Shown: piece by piece, positions 18,152 to 27,773 of the stretch
Layout of the letters: each line of letters starts with the position of its first letter
How positions within the stretch are numbered: the stretch's first letter is position 1
DNA from: Sphingobium sp.
GTDB lineage: Bacteria > Pseudomonadota > Alphaproteobacteria > Sphingomonadales > Sphingomonadaceae
Direction: 5' to 3'
NCBI GenBank assembly: GCA_009360885.1
Contig: SPEL01000001.1
Span: 372,001-436,000, forward strand
Length of the DNA stretch: 64,000 bases
Made by a program: the position numbers and the translations under genes
Notes under the pieces: generated by a model
What the model was told of the DNA's origin: nothing
What the model saw: only the letters and a program-made list of their open reading frames with translations
The model's database searches: none

Positions 18152-19978
18152 TTATTTTTTCGGCTTTTTCGGTCCTCTGGGCTTGCTGGTCCCCAGCTTA
18201 CCCGTGGGGCGTTCACCGCGCGGGGCGGGGGCACTATCCCGGTCACCGCGCCCTTTGAAAGCGCGAGGCTTGTGCGCGGGCGGGCCACGACGTTCACCGC
18301 GTCCTTCGCGATCACCGCGATAGGGCCGGTCGTTGCCAGCGCCCTTGCGATTGTCGCGCGCGCTTTCACGCGGGCCATGTTCTGATGCTTCGATGAGGAT
18401 GCTGCCTTCATCACCATCATCATCGGCGGTGCGGACAATCGCCTTGCTGAACTTGGCCGCAATAGCGCGGGGAATTTGGAAAAAGCTCTCATTCGCGCCG
18501 ATACGGATGGCACCCACTTCATTGCGGGTGATCTGGCCACGGCGGCAGAGCAAGGGCAATACCCAGCGTGGGTCCGCATTCTGGCGACGGCCCAGTTCCA
18601 TACGGAACCAGACGGTATCCTCAAAACCGGGGCGGTGGCGTTCCTGCTGCGCGGCACGGTGGGCCTCAGGCGTGTTCGCCAGCAACTCCTCCGGTTCGGG
18701 GAAGGAAGCGCGATGCGCATGGACCAGCGCAGCGGCGATATCCTCAGCCGACTTTTCCGCCATCAGGCGCGTGGCGAGAGTGCGGTCTTCCTCGTCAAAC
18801 TCGATCGGCTGCATCAGCAGGGTGATAAGACGTTCCCGGTCCTGCACACGAATATCTTCGGGGGTAGGCGCGCTGATCCACTCGGCGGGAATCTTCGCGC
18901 CGCGTAGCATGGATTCCACCCGGCGACGGCGCGGATAGGGAACGAGCAAAACGGCGGTGCCTTTGCGTCCGGCGCGGCCTGTGCGGCCAGAACGGTGCTG
19001 CAATGTTTCCGCGTCACGCGGGATTTCAGCGTGGATAACGAGACTGAGCGAGGGAAGGTCGATGCCGCGCGCGGCAACGTCCGTGGCAACGCAGATACGA
19101 GCGCGCTTGTCCCGCAACGCCTGAAGTGCATGGTTGCGTTCATTCTGCGAATGCTCACCCGACAGGGCAACGGCGGCGAAACCGCGTTCCTGAAGCGTCG
19201 CATGAATACGGCGCACATTGTCGCGGGTCGCGCAGAAGATGATCGCCGTTTCCGCCTCGTGAAAGCGCAACAGGTTGACGATGGCATTTTCTATTTCAGA
19301 TGGCGCAATGGTGACCGCCTGATAGCTGATGTCGCTATGGCCGCGATCATCCTCAACCGTTGAAATGCGCAGTGCGTCTTTCTGGTACCGCTTGGCCAGT
19401 GCCACAATGGGGCGCGGCATGGTAGCGGAGAACAGCAATGTGCGGCGTTCGGCGGGCGTTGCGTCGAGTATCGCCTCCAGTTCCTCACGAAAGCCCATAT
19501 CGAGCATTTCATCGGCCTCATCCAGTACGGCGGCCTTTAGCACCGAAAGGTCCAGCGCCCCGCGTTCCAGATGGTCACGCAGACGGCCTGGCGTGCCGAC
19601 GACGATATGTGTTCCTGCATTCAATGTGCGGCGTTCCCGCGAAGCATCCATGCCGCCCACGCAGGTGGCGATGCGCGCACGGGCTTTGCCATAGAGCCAT
19701 TCCAGTTCCCGGCTGACCTGCAATGCCAGTTCGCGCGTTGGCGCGATAACCAGCGCCAGCGGGCTGCCCGCGGGCGGCAACTTGCCGTCTTCGTTCAGCA
19801 GATCGGTGGCCATCGCAAGGCCAAAGGCGACCGTCTTGCCAGACCCGGTGCGGGCGGAAACGATCAAATCCCGTCCTGCGGCTTCAGGCTCCAGCACGGC
19901 GGCCTGCACGCTGGTCAGTTCAGCATAGCCTTTTTCTTCCAGGGCGTCAGCAAGGGCAGGCGGGAATTCGGAAATCAT
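18152..19978 (-). CDS. DEAD-box ATP-dependent RNA helicase with DbpA-type RNA-binding domain
   Basis: RNA helicase of 608 residues from the ATG at 19978. It has motif I ARTGSGKT, DEAD in LDEADEMLDMGF, SAT in LLFSATMP, and HRSGRTGRAG as motif VI. After the two RecA domains (to about residue 370) comes a linker and, near residues 450-530, a segment with DPRWVLPLLCRRGQITRNEVGAIRI typical of the DbpA/CsdA RNA-binding fold. The C-terminus is a long R/G/K/P-rich tail ending KPKK. Likely work is ribosome assembly or cold-shock RNA remodelling, by family. An upstream in-frame ATG at 20002 lacks a ribosome site; GAGAAAAGC precedes the chosen one. Confidence 0.92.
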   Translation of the reverse strand: MISEFPPALADALEEKGYAELTSVQAAVLEPEAAGRDLIVSARTGSGKTVAFGLAMATDLLNEDGKLPPAGSPLALVIAPTRELALQVSRELEWLYGKARARIATCVGGMDASRERRTLNAGTHIVVGTPGRLRDHLERGALDLSVLKAAVLDEADEMLDMGFREELEAILDATPAERRTLLFSATMPRPIVALAKRYQKDALRISTVEDDRGHSDISYQAVTIAPSEIENAIVNLLRFHEAETAIIFCATRDNVRRIHATLQERGFAAVALSGEHSQNERNHALQALRDKRARICVATDVAARGIDLPSLSLVIHAEIPRDAETLQHRSGRTGRAGRKGTAVLLVPYPRRRRVESMLRGAKIPAEWISAPTPEDIRVQDRERLITLLMQPIEFDEEDRTLATRLMAEKSAEDIAAALVHAHRASFPEPEELLANTPEAHRAAQQERHRPGFEDTVWFRMELGRRQNADPRWVLPLLCRRGQITRNEVGAIRIGANESFFQIPRAIAAKFSKAIVRTADDDGDEGSILIEASEHGPRESARDNRKGAGNDRPYRGDREGRGERRGPPAHKPRAFKGRGDRDSAPAPRGERPTGKLGTSKPRGPKKPKK

Positions 19979-20033
19979 GCTTTTCTCACAGATAAAATTC
20001 ATAGGTCATAAGGACGAAAAATGAGGCAATTTG

Positions 20034-21254
20034 CTATAATGCCTGCGCGGCGGCCCATCCGCTGGACCATGCCCATTGGAAATTATAGCCACCCAGCCAG
20101 CCCGTCACATCGACCGATTCGCCTATGACATAGAGGCCCGGAACGGTTTTGGCTTCCATTGTTTTGGAGGAAAGGCCCGCTGTGCTGATGCCGCCGACGG
20201 TGACTTCGGCCTTGGCAAAGCCTTCCGTGCCATTGGGGGTAAAGCGCCAGTCCATCAGTTTTTCTTCTGCCTGTCGCAAAACTGCATCAGTCATGGCGGC
20301 GATAATGGTGTCGGGCGCGCCTGATTGGGCTGTGCCCAATTGATTGGCAAGGGCGCTGGCAAGGCGGTCCGCCAGCCCCGCATCCCGCAACAGGGACCGG
20401 ATGGTGGCGCGCGGGTGACTGGCCTTGGCGGCAATCATCCATCCGGCTTTTTGATCTGGCAGGAAATTGATGCCGATGCTTTCCCCATGCCGCCAGTAAG
20501 AGGAAATCTGCAATATGGCCGGGCCAGACAGGCCGCGATGGGTAAAGAGGGCGGCCTCACGAAAGGCTGGGGCCTTTTTATCGGTGCGCGCTATTATTTC
20601 GGTTGCGACGCCGGAAAGCTCCCGGAACAAGACGTCATCGCCGCCCAATGTTAAGGGCACGAGGGCCGGGCGCGGTTCCACCACCTTCAGGCCAAATTGC
20701 CGGGCGAGATCATAAGCGAAGCTGGTTGCGCCCATTTTGGGGATGGACGGCCCGCCGGTCGCGATTACCAGCGCGGGGGCCGTCGCAATGCCGCTGTTCG
20801 TCGTCACGCGGAACAGACCATCGGCATGGGTAACATCACTGATGCTTTGGTTGCACGCCAGCATCGCGCCGCCTTTTTCCGCCTCATCCATCAGCATGTT
20901 GAGGATGTCGCGGGCGCTATTGTCGCAAAATAGCTGACCCAGCGTCTTTTCATGCCAGGCGATGCCGTACCGATCGACCAGCGCGATAAAATCCTTCGCA
21001 CCGTAACGGCTGAGCGCCGAGCGAGCAAAATGGGGGTTGGCGGAGATATAACGATCCGGCGCGGTGTGGACGTTGGTGAAATTGCACCGTCCACCGCCGG
21101 AAATGAGGATTTTCTTGCCGGGACGATCAGCGCTTTCGACCAGCAACACTTTCTTGCCTCGTGCGCCTGCCTGCGCCGCGCACATTAACCCAGCCGCGCC
21201 CGCACCCAGAATGATGGCGTCAAATGAGGTCGGGGAAGGGCTGGTAGAGGCCAT
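20034..21254 (-). CDS. BaiN/HI0933-family NAD(P)/FAD-dependent oxidoreductase
   Basis: Flavoprotein of 406 residues. The N-terminal FAD motif is ILGAGAAGLMCAAQAG, followed by the family hallmark PGKKILISGGGRCNFTN and a second nucleotide stretch VIATGGPSIPKMGATS. The C-terminus has TVGGISTAGLSSKTMEAK, PGLYVIGESVDVTGWLGGYNFQ and an SGWAAA end. Members are widespread and mostly of unknown substrate. The longer reading to 21272 would begin with TTG; ATG 21254 is preferred. It lies just behind the helicase start in the same direction, with only about 55 bases between them. Confidence 0.88.
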   Translation of the reverse strand: MASTSPSPTSFDAIILGAGAAGLMCAAQAGARGKKVLLVESADRPGKKILISGGGRCNFTNVHTAPDRYISANPHFARSALSRYGAKDFIALVDRYGIAWHEKTLGQLFCDNSARDILNMLMDEAEKGGAMLACNQSISDVTHADGLFRVTTNSGIATAPALVIATGGPSIPKMGATSFAYDLARQFGLKVVEPRPALVPLTLGGDDVLFRELSGVATEIIARTDKKAPAFREAALFTHRGLSGPAILQISSYWRHGESIGINFLPDQKAGWMIAAKASHPRATIRSLLRDAGLADRLASALANQLGTAQSGAPDTIIAAMTDAVLRQAEEKLMDWRFTPNGTEGFAKAEVTVGGISTAGLSSKTMEAKTVPGLYVIGESVDVTGWLGGYNFQWAWSSGWAAAQAL

Positions 21255-21538
21255 TAGCGAACTATTCCGCAAAATATGGCTGTAAGATCAGTGCCATAAG
21301 GGCATTGGGCTAAGCAAATCAGTCTTGTATCCTTCGGGATGGCGCAGGCCTTGATGGCGCGACCCTATTCGGCCTGCAAAGCTCAATAAGAGCGATTTTC
21401 GTCGCCTCTTACCTCTAACTCCCTTGCATCGCAACAGTTGTATCGCAACAGCGTATTTTGATGATAAAACAATATTTGCGATGGTCAGAAGATAAAGCAA
21501 CGGGCTATGCAATGAACCATAATTACAGGAGAGGGCTG

Positions 21539-23176
21539 ATGGAGCGCAAAATAAAGAAAATGACTCTGTTGTTTTTAGGGGTGACGGCATCGTCTGTCTT
21601 ATCCTTGACTGTTCCCTCTGTCGCAATGGCGCAGAGCGCCGCCGCGAAGGGGGATAAGGACGGTCAGTGTGCGGCTCTTATCCCAATGTCCTTTGGCGAC
21701 GATGTGAAAATCACCTCTGCGGTGGTTGTTCCGGCGGCTGTAGCCGGCACGGTGGCCGATGGGCGCGGTGGGCATCTCAAATCCGGATTGCCTGCTTATT
21801 GCCGGGTGGAAGGCGTGATTAACCAGCGTCAGGGTGTAAAGGGCGTGGCCTATGGCATTGGCTTTGCGCTGGCCCTTCCCAATGACTGGAATGGGCGTTT
21901 TCTGATGCAGGGTGGCGGAGGTCTAAATGGCCGTGTGCAACCACCTTATGGCGCGGCGGCGGCGGGAGACAGCCCGGCCCTTGCGCGCGGTTTTGCGGTC
22001 GTCAGCCATGATAGCGGCCATAAGGGGCAGGTATTCGACGCTAGCTTCATGGCGGATCAGCGCGCCGCGCTTGATTTTGCCAATAGCTCTGTAGAGACGG
22101 TGACGAAACTCGCTAAAACCATCACCACGCGCTATTATGGGCGGCCCATCGCCCATAGCTATATGGCGGGCTGTTCTACCGGCGGGCGAGAAGGCATGCT
22201 GGCGTCACAGCGTTATCCTGAATTATTTGATGGCATAGTTGTGGGCGCGCCAGCGATGCGTACCGGCTTTTCCAACCTCGGCACGTCTTATGCCAAGGTG
22301 CAGTTTAATCAGGCGGCGCCTTTTGGCGACGATGGCGTGGTGATACCGGAGCGCGCCTTTTCTGCGGCTGATCGCAAGCTGATACTGGACGGCATGTTAC
22401 AGCAATGTGACGGCCTGGATGGCCGCGCTGATGGGATGATCCATAATGTCGCGCAATGCACATTTCAGCCCGCCGAGCTACAATGCAAATCTGGGAAGCA
22501 GGAAGGGTGCCTGAGTGAAGTGCAGGTCAAGGCGCTGAAACTTGCCTTTGCCGGGCCGAAAGATGCGGCAGGCGCGCCGCTCTACTCCCCATTCCCCTAT
22601 GATACCGGCGTGGTTGAGGTGAGCGGTCCGGGCCGTCTTTCCGGCTTCATCTTCGATGGTAAGCCTGATATTTTGAGTGCGGCCAACACCGATATTGTGA
22701 TGGATACGGATATTGCCGCCCGCGCCGTGCGCAATGATGCGGTGAATGTTCTTACCGCCACCGACACATGGACGAACCTCAGTACATTTCTGGGCCATGG
22801 CGGCAAAATTCTCTATTATCATGGCGTGAGTGATCCATGGTTCTCGGCGCTGGATACATGGGATTATTGGTTGCGTGCCAATGATGCGAACGGATCAGAA
22901 GCATGGCATAATGCCAGCCGTTTTTATATGGTGCCGGGTATGGCCCATTGCAGCGGCGGTAATGCCTATGACAGTTTCGATCTGCTGGGCGCGGTGGTGG
23001 ATTGGGTGGAGCAGGATAAAGCCCCTGCCGCTGTCACCGCAACGCGCAATAGCGCGCCGAATGAAGCCAGCCTCATCTGCCCCTATCCGGCCTATGCTCG
23101 CTATGATGGCGGCGACGCGAAAAAGGCCGCAAGCTATAGCTGTGCTTATCCCAAAGTGCCGCCAGCAGGGAGATAA
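21539..23176 (+). CDS. Secreted tannase/feruloyl esterase family protein
   Basis: Esterase of 545 residues. An N-terminal signal peptide (KIKKMTLLFLGVTASSVLSL ... AMAQ) sends it to the periplasm or outside. The tannase-family core includes YCRVEGVI, LALPNDWNGRFLMQGGGG, GFAVVSHDSGHKG and the nucleophile motif GCSTGGREG, then a His near YMVPGMAHCSGG and paired cysteines. Family members hydrolyse gallate or feruloyl esters. ATG 21539 follows AGGAGAGGGC; the longer reading from 21458 would put unneeded residues before the signal. The gene stands alone, but aromatic-ester cleavage fits the aromatic catabolism genes further on. Confidence 0.88.
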   Translation: MERKIKKMTLLFLGVTASSVLSLTVPSVAMAQSAAAKGDKDGQCAALIPMSFGDDVKITSAVVVPAAVAGTVADGRGGHLKSGLPAYCRVEGVINQRQGVKGVAYGIGFALALPNDWNGRFLMQGGGGLNGRVQPPYGAAAAGDSPALARGFAVVSHDSGHKGQVFDASFMADQRAALDFANSSVETVTKLAKTITTRYYGRPIAHSYMAGCSTGGREGMLASQRYPELFDGIVVGAPAMRTGFSNLGTSYAKVQFNQAAPFGDDGVVIPERAFSAADRKLILDGMLQQCDGLDGRADGMIHNVAQCTFQPAELQCKSGKQEGCLSEVQVKALKLAFAGPKDAAGAPLYSPFPYDTGVVEVSGPGRLSGFIFDGKPDILSAANTDIVMDTDIAARAVRNDAVNVLTATDTWTNLSTFLGHGGKILYYHGVSDPWFSALDTWDYWLRANDANGSEAWHNASRFYMVPGMAHCSGGNAYDSFDLLGAVVDWVEQDKAPAAVTATRNSAPNEASLICPYPAYARYDGGDAKKAASYSCAYPKVPPAGR

Positions 23177-23241
23177 AGGGAAGCCGTGGTGGGGGCGCTA
23201 TTGCCCTCATCTGGTCTTTGGTGCGCTATATTCTGCCTCTC

Positions 23242-24561
23242 TCACACCCTGACGGACCAGCCTTCACCCTCTGGTGCGCCGAATATCTGGCGGTAACGGG
23301 CGATTTCTTCTGGTTTCCCTGTCGCTTTGGCGGGGTTGTCGGATAGTTTGACCGCCGGGCGGCCATTGGCGCTGGTCACTTTGCAGACGAGGGATATCGG
23401 GGCCAGCGCATCCTCATTGTCGGCTCCGGCATCCGGGTCGCATCCCCGAAAATCATTGGTGAGGTTGGTGCCCCAGCCAAAGCTCATCCGTACCCGGCCA
23501 TGAAAATGATGATAGCATTTTTCGATGCTGTCTATGTCCATCCCGTCAGAGAAGATCAGCAGTTTTTCGCGTGGATCGCGGCCTTTTTCCTGCCACCAGC
23601 GGATAATCTGCTCTCCGCCCTCAATCGGGGGCATGCTATCCGGGCGAAATCCGGTCCAGTCCGCCAGCCAATCCGGCGCATGGGCGAGGAAGGAGGCTGT
23701 GCCAAAGGCATCGGGCAGGGCGATCAGCAAATTGCCGCCATAATGTTGCTGCCAATCCTCCAGAACCTGATAGGGCGCATGGCGCAGTTCCGCATCATTG
23801 CGGGCGAGCGCGGCGGCCACCATCGGCAATTCATGGGCGTTGGTGCCAATAGCCTCAAGGTCTGCATCCATCGCCAGCAGCACATTGGATGTGCCGATGA
23901 AGCGATTGCCTAGCCCTTCCTTCAGCGCCTCAACGCACCAGCGCTGCCACAAAAAGCCATGACGGCGGCGGGTGCCAAAATCGGAAATGACCAGATCAGG
24001 CAGTTGGCGCAGCCGTTCTACCTTTTCCCATAATCTGGCCTTAGCGCGGGCATAGAGAATATCGAGCGCAAACCGCCCTTTATCCCGCATCGCGGCGCGG
24101 GATTTCAGTTCATTAATAATGGCGAGCGCGGGAATTTCCCACAGGCTGGTATGAGTCCACGGGCCATCAAAATGCAGTTCATATTGCCCGTCATCGGTGC
24201 GGCGTAGATCATAATCAGGCAATTGAAAGCCGCGTAGCCATGATATGAAATCAGGGCTGAACATGCGTGTCTGGCCATAGAAACTATTACCCGCCAGCCA
24301 GATCAGTTCCTTATTGGTGAAACGCAGACCCCGTGCATGGTCTAACTGAGCGCGTAGTTCGCCTTCGTCGATGATGTCCGCAAGGCGCACGCTTTTGGTA
24401 CGGTTGATGACAGAAAAAGTCGCCAGCACATCCGGGTGGAGGTGGCGGATCATCTGCACCATCAGCAGCTTATAAAAATCCGTATCCAGCAGGCTGCGGA
24501 CAATCGGGTCGAGCCGGAAATTATGGTTATAGGTTCTGGTCGCAATATCGGTGACGGCCAT
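23242..24561 (-). CDS. pncB: Nicotinate phosphoribosyltransferase
   Basis: NAD salvage enzyme that joins nicotinate and PRPP to nicotinate mononucleotide with ATP hydrolysis. The 439 residues show the family landmarks: [14 protein letters not shown] at the start, [42 protein letters not shown] with the phosphorylated-His region, [43 protein letters not shown], and [11 protein letters not shown]. It is convergent with the tannase gene and 20 bases after the FAH-family gene in the same direction. Confidence 0.95.
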   Translation of the reverse strand: MAVTDIATRTYNHNFRLDPIVRSLLDTDFYKLLMVQMIRHLHPDVLATFSVINRTKSVRLADIIDEGELRAQLDHARGLRFTNKELIWLAGNSFYGQTRMFSPDFISWLRGFQLPDYDLRRTDDGQYELHFDGPWTHTSLWEIPALAIINELKSRAAMRDKGRFALDILYARAKARLWEKVERLRQLPDLVISDFGTRRRHGFLWQRWCVEALKEGLGNRFIGTSNVLLAMDADLEAIGTNAHELPMVAAALARNDAELRHAPYQVLEDWQQHYGGNLLIALPDAFGTASFLAHAPDWLADWTGFRPDSMPPIEGGEQIIRWWQEKGRDPREKLLIFSDGMDIDSIEKCYHHFHGRVRMSFGWGTNLTNDFRGCDPDAGADNEDALAPISLVCKVTSANGRPAVKLSDNPAKATGKPEEIARYRQIFGAPEGEGWSVRV

Positions 24562-24581
24562 GATGGATTATCCTATAATCT

Positions 24582-25271
24582 TCAGGGCGCGATTGTCAGG
24601 CTGATTTCGCCTATTCCATCCACCCCGCCGGTTATGACTTGCCCGGCCTGAACCGCGCTCACGCCTTCGGGGGTGCCGGTCATGATGAGGTCACCGGGCT
24701 TCAGCTCAACATAACGGGAAATGAGGGCGATAATATCAGCGACCGGCCAGATCATGTCGGAAAGGTCACCTTGCTGGCGGACTTCCCCATCCACCGCCAA
24801 CCATATCCGCCCAGATTGGGGGTGGCCGCTTTGTTCCACTGGTAAGAGAGCCGACATCGGGGCGGAGTTGTCAAACCCTTTGGCCCAGTCCCATGGGCGG
24901 CCTTTTCCCTTGGCCTCTGCCTGCAAATCGCGCCGCGTCATATCGAGGCCAACGGCATAGCCTGCGATATGGGACAGCGCGTCTTCGGTGGCGATATTCG
25001 CGCCGCCTTTGGCGAGGGCGACCACCAGTTCCACCTCATGCTGATAGTCATTGGTTTCGGGCGGATAGGCTATGGTTGATCCGCTATCGACAACGGCATC
25101 GGCTGGCTTGGTGAAGAAAAAGGGCAGTTCCTTATCCGGGTCTGCCCCCATTTCCCGCGCATGGGCGGCATAGTTCCGTGCGACGCAGAAGATGCGGCGC
25201 ACCGCGAACCGTGCATCGCTTCCGGCGACCGCGATGGAAGGAGTGGGCGGCGGGGGGATAAGAAACGTCAT
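24582..25271 (-). CDS. Fumarylacetoacetate hydrolase family protein
   Basis: A 229-residue FAH-fold enzyme, the compact type. Visible motifs: IFCVARNYAAHAREMG, PFFFTKPADAV, the metal-binding HEVELVVAL, AVGLDMTRRDLQAEAKGKG, KGFDNSAPMS, and MTGTPEGVSAVQAGQ. Members of this size include acylpyruvate hydrolases, oxaloacetate decarboxylases and aromatic ring-fission hydrolases; the substrate is not evident. It lies just upstream of pncB on the same strand and they may share a transcript. Confidence 0.88.
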   Translation of the reverse strand: MTFLIPPPPTPSIAVAGSDARFAVRRIFCVARNYAAHAREMGADPDKELPFFFTKPADAVVDSGSTIAYPPETNDYQHEVELVVALAKGGANIATEDALSHIAGYAVGLDMTRRDLQAEAKGKGRPWDWAKGFDNSAPMSALLPVEQSGHPQSGRIWLAVDGEVRQQGDLSDMIWPVADIIALISRYVELKPGDLIMTGTPEGVSAVQAGQVITGGVDGIGEISLTIAP

Positions 25272-25516
25272 GGAAGCAGCCTTTTTAGCATCAGAGCAAT
25301 GGCCTGTTTTGGCCTGAAAGCAGGCGATGATAGTCGCGCCCTCCCAAAGGACAAGATGCTTATGCCTATGGGTGAGGGAGATTTATTTTGTGGCGGAGAA
25401 CAGGGGGCAGAGAGCAGAAAATAAATCTAAGGCGCATTTTTCCCTTGCGCACTATGTCATCCCACGCTAACAGCGCGCCTCACCAAGAGAGAAGATATTT
25501 GATCTCTCTCCTATGT

Positions 25517-25592
<76 letters not shown>

Positions 25593-25647
25593 TTTTTCAC
25601 CAGCAAAACCAAGCACTTAGCGAAGGTCCAGCGCGGCAGCGCAGGCC

Positions 25648-25700
25648 GCTAGCATTTCCATGCTAGCACTATGCTAGCGGCGCAGCGAACGCGCTAGCAT
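25648..25700. other. Left-end GCTAGCAT sites, probable integrase arm sites
   Basis: Four copies of the octamer GCTAGCAT or its inverse lie at 25648-25655, 25660-25667, 25671-25678 and 25693-25700, just inside attL. The same octamer recurs just inside attR. The gap 25593-25858 holds these sites and no gene that I can see. Confidence 0.65.
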
Positions 25701-25858
25701 GGGCCAACCCGCTCATAGCAGCACCCCACACCCGAAGGCGCAGGGTGCTGGCAGCGTCAGGCAGGAGGAGAAAGAACCTCGCCCCGCTGCTGCGGTCGTT
25801 GGATTGGCGGGGAACGCACCGCTATGCCCCGGCGCAGCGTCAAAATGGAACCGCCGCA

Positions 25859-26221
25859 CTAAGTGAACCTGTCCTCGTCACCCCTGCATCCGTCCGTGCC
25901 ATCGCACAGGCGTAGGCGAAGCACGTCCTCTGAGAAAAATGGCCGACGACACTTCATGCACCGCTGCCAGCCTATCTTCCTGACCACACGCGGCGGGGTA
26001 GCATCGGCATCCAGCACAGCCTCCCGGCGCACGCATCCGTCATAGTCCCAGCGCTTCGGGACAATCATGCCCTGCCAGTCAACGCCTGCCTTGGCGGGGA
26101 AGCTGAAGGTGTCGCGCGGAGCGTAGGTTGGCTTCGGTGCGGGTGAAGCCGGGGACGCAGGCTGCTGACGGTCGCGCTCGCGCCATGCTACCAGCCACGC
26201 GGGTTCACCGTCAGCTAGCAT
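25859..26221 (-). CDS. Hypothetical zinc-ribbon-like element protein
   Basis: A 120-residue protein beginning MLADGEPAWLVAWRERDRQQ. A Pro/Ala-rich linker follows, then CMKCRRPFFSEDVLRLRLCD and GCRGDEDRF, giving a C-x2-C ... C-x5-C pattern that suggests a small zinc ribbon. I do not recognise the family. The longer open frame up to 26401 runs through the neighbouring gene and reads as shadow; ATG 26221 has GGGG about six bases upstream and overlaps the preceding gene by 11 bases, the same coupling seen across this block. It is the last gene of the leftward series. Confidence 0.65.
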   Translation of the reverse strand: MLADGEPAWLVAWRERDRQQPASPASPAPKPTYAPRDTFSFPAKAGVDWQGMIVPKRWDYDGCVRREAVLDADATPPRVVRKIGWQRCMKCRRPFFSEDVLRLRLCDGTDGCRGDEDRFT

Positions 26222-26432
26222 TCCATACCCCCTCGGTTTCCCAAGCCCGAAGGGCAGCGACGACCGCCACCATGCCGTTGGCATCCAGCGCCCCGCTCTC
26301 AATGCCGGGTAGCACCTCGCCCTCAACCCATGCGTCGAACGACCCGAACAGAACGGCGAAGGGCGACGGTCTCGGCTTCCCGGCATCTTCCAGCTTCCCA
26401 AGCCGCTTCTGAAGTGCCCGGATGCCCGCCAT
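26211..26432 (-). CDS. Hypothetical small element protein (73 aa)
   Basis: A 73-residue protein starting MAGIRALQKRLGKLEDAGKP, with a short N-terminal helix that could form a coiled coil, and a middle part FGSFDAWVEGEVLPGIESGA. No family is recognised. It starts five bases after the preceding gene's stop and overlaps the next start by 11 bases, so it belongs to the tightly packed leftward operon. Confidence 0.6.
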   Translation of the reverse strand: MAGIRALQKRLGKLEDAGKPRPSPFAVLFGSFDAWVEGEVLPGIESGALDANGMVAVVAALRAWETEGVWNAS

Positions 26433-26437
26433 TGTGG

Positions 26438-26770
26438 TTATCGCAGGCCGAGGTGATAGCGCAGGTCGAACGGCAGGTCCGGCGAACCGGGACGAGCGGC
26501 CACGGGCGCGGGATCGGGTGGCGCAGTGGGTTCGGAAATGACCACGGGCGCGGGCATGGGTTCAGCGTCTGCGCGAGTGCGGCCCATCGCGGCATAGATG
26601 GCAGGTGCAGCTTGCGTGAGGTGTTCCACCTCCAACCGAGCCATCGTTGCGTCAATCGCCATCTGGTCCTGCACGGTCTGGAAATGGCGACGGACAAGGG
26701 CAGCGCGGAACTCCGCCCACTGCTCCCGCTCACGGCGTTGGCGTTCCTCTTTCGGAATATCAGCTTTCAT
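26438..26770 (-). CDS. Hypothetical element protein (110 aa), charged N-terminus
   Basis: A 110-residue protein. The first 60 residues are strongly charged and helical (PKEERQRREREQWAEFRAAL, then LVRRHFQTVQDQMAIDATMA), and the second half is Pro/Ala-rich and low in complexity. No family is recognised. It overlaps the preceding gene by 11 bases. Arg/Glu-rich helices of this sort occur in phage accessory proteins, but no function can be assigned. Confidence 0.6.
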   Translation of the reverse strand: MKADIPKEERQRREREQWAEFRAALVRRHFQTVQDQMAIDATMARLEVEHLTQAAPAIYAAMGRTRADAEPMPAPVVISEPTAPPDPAPVAARPGSPDLPFDLRYHLGLR

Positions 26771-27266
26771 GTGTCACCTTCAGTTGGCGCAGAATGTCGT
26801 AGGCATCGGCGCGGACCTGCCAGTCGTCACAGTCGCGCATGACCTCGCAGCATGTGGTGACCACGACCCGCCGCATGTCGCCGCGCTCCTGATCCGTCAT
26901 GCTGGCGACCGCATCGCAGATCGGTCCGAAGCGGCTTGGCTCGCGCATGTCATCGCCATTGAGCGGAACGACATGGATGGGGTGCGCCATAAGGTCCGCC
27001 ATGCTGACAGCCCAATCCACCGCCGCCTGATATTCGGTGATCGGCTCGTAGCGCAGATGGCGCGCTACCCGTGCGCCCGTCTCGTCATATCCTAAGAGCG
27101 AGATGCGCACGAACACATCGTCATCGCCAATGGCATGGGCGTGGACGCGGTTCCGCTCGGTCTGAATGATAGCCATGCCGGTGCCCCTACCTGTCAATCT
27201 GCACGGAAGCCGGTCGCATCCGGCCCCGAAAATAATTTGTGCAAATAATTCCAATTTACGCTCGGG
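26760..27266 (-). CDS. Hypothetical element protein (168 aa)
   Basis: A 168-residue protein with a mixed sequence including MAIIQTERNRVHAHAIGDDD, FVRISLLGYDETGARVARHL, and a C-terminal helical half with two Cys (VVVTTCCEVMRDCDD). No family is recognised. Three starts are possible. ATG 27266 is chosen because GAGGAG sits seven bases upstream and the 11-base overlap with the preceding gene matches other junctions here; ATG 27176 (MAIIQTERN) also has a usable ribosome site. Confidence 0.55.
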   Translation of the reverse strand, partial: PERKLELFAQIIFGAGCDRLPCRLTGRGTGMAIIQTERNRVHAHAIGDDDVFVRISLLGYDETGARVARHLRYEPITEYQAAVDWAVSMADLMAHPIHVVPLNGDDMREPSRFGPICDAVASMTDQERGDMRRVVVTTCCEVMRDCDDWQVRADAYDILRQLKVTHES

Positions 27267-27750
27267 CATGACCCGCCTCCTCAAGCGCGGCGATCCGGGC
27301 TTCCAGCTCCTCGGTGGCGCGCACGTCTGCGAGCGATTTGATGCTGTCGATGATGAGCCTGCCGACATCGGGCGCGACCGCGCCAGCGGCCACGGCGTCC
27401 AGCACCTGGGCGACCTGCTCACTGACCGGCGCAGTGCTGTCGAACTCGAAGTTCACCTTCTCGGCCTGAGCCTTCACCGATGGCAGCACCTTCGACAGAA
27501 CGATGCTCGCCGCGTTCGTGTCTCCCTCAAGGGCGCGCCCGACGAGCATCGCGACGATGTTGCGCATCTCGTCCAGCGCGGCCTGTGTGGCCAGTAGCCG
27601 TTTGTCAGGCACGCCTGCCGGTCGCCCCTTCGGGTTGGGCGAAGCGCATCCCGGCGTCCATGACGGATTGCCCGGACCACGCGCCGGCTTTGCTGCCGGG
27701 GGCGCTGGCTTCCAATCGTTACCCCAAGGGGGCGGAACTGCGGCTGTCAT
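27256..27750 (-). CDS. DUF5681-like protein (small terminase neighbour type)
   Basis: A 164-residue protein. After a Pro-rich start it has GNPSWTPGCASPNPKGRPAG, a form of the GNPxGRPxG motif found at the N-terminus of DUF5681 proteins, which are often encoded next to phage terminase genes. A helical middle (AALDEMRNIVAMLVGRALEG) and a helical C-terminus ending EALEEAGHARA-like follow. In a satellite such a protein could assist or redirect packaging; this is inference. The start is ATG 27750 with GGGA upstream; TTG 27777 would overlap the preceding gene's stop. Confidence 0.55.
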   Translation of the reverse strand: MTAAVPPPWGNDWKPAPPAAKPARGPGNPSWTPGCASPNPKGRPAGVPDKRLLATQAALDEMRNIVAMLVGRALEGDTNAASIVLSKVLPSVKAQAEKVNFEFDSTAPVSEQVAQVLDAVAAGAVAPDVGRLIIDSIKSLADVRATEELEARIAALEEAGHARA

Positions 27751-27773
27751 CGAACTATCCCGATTTGATTGGA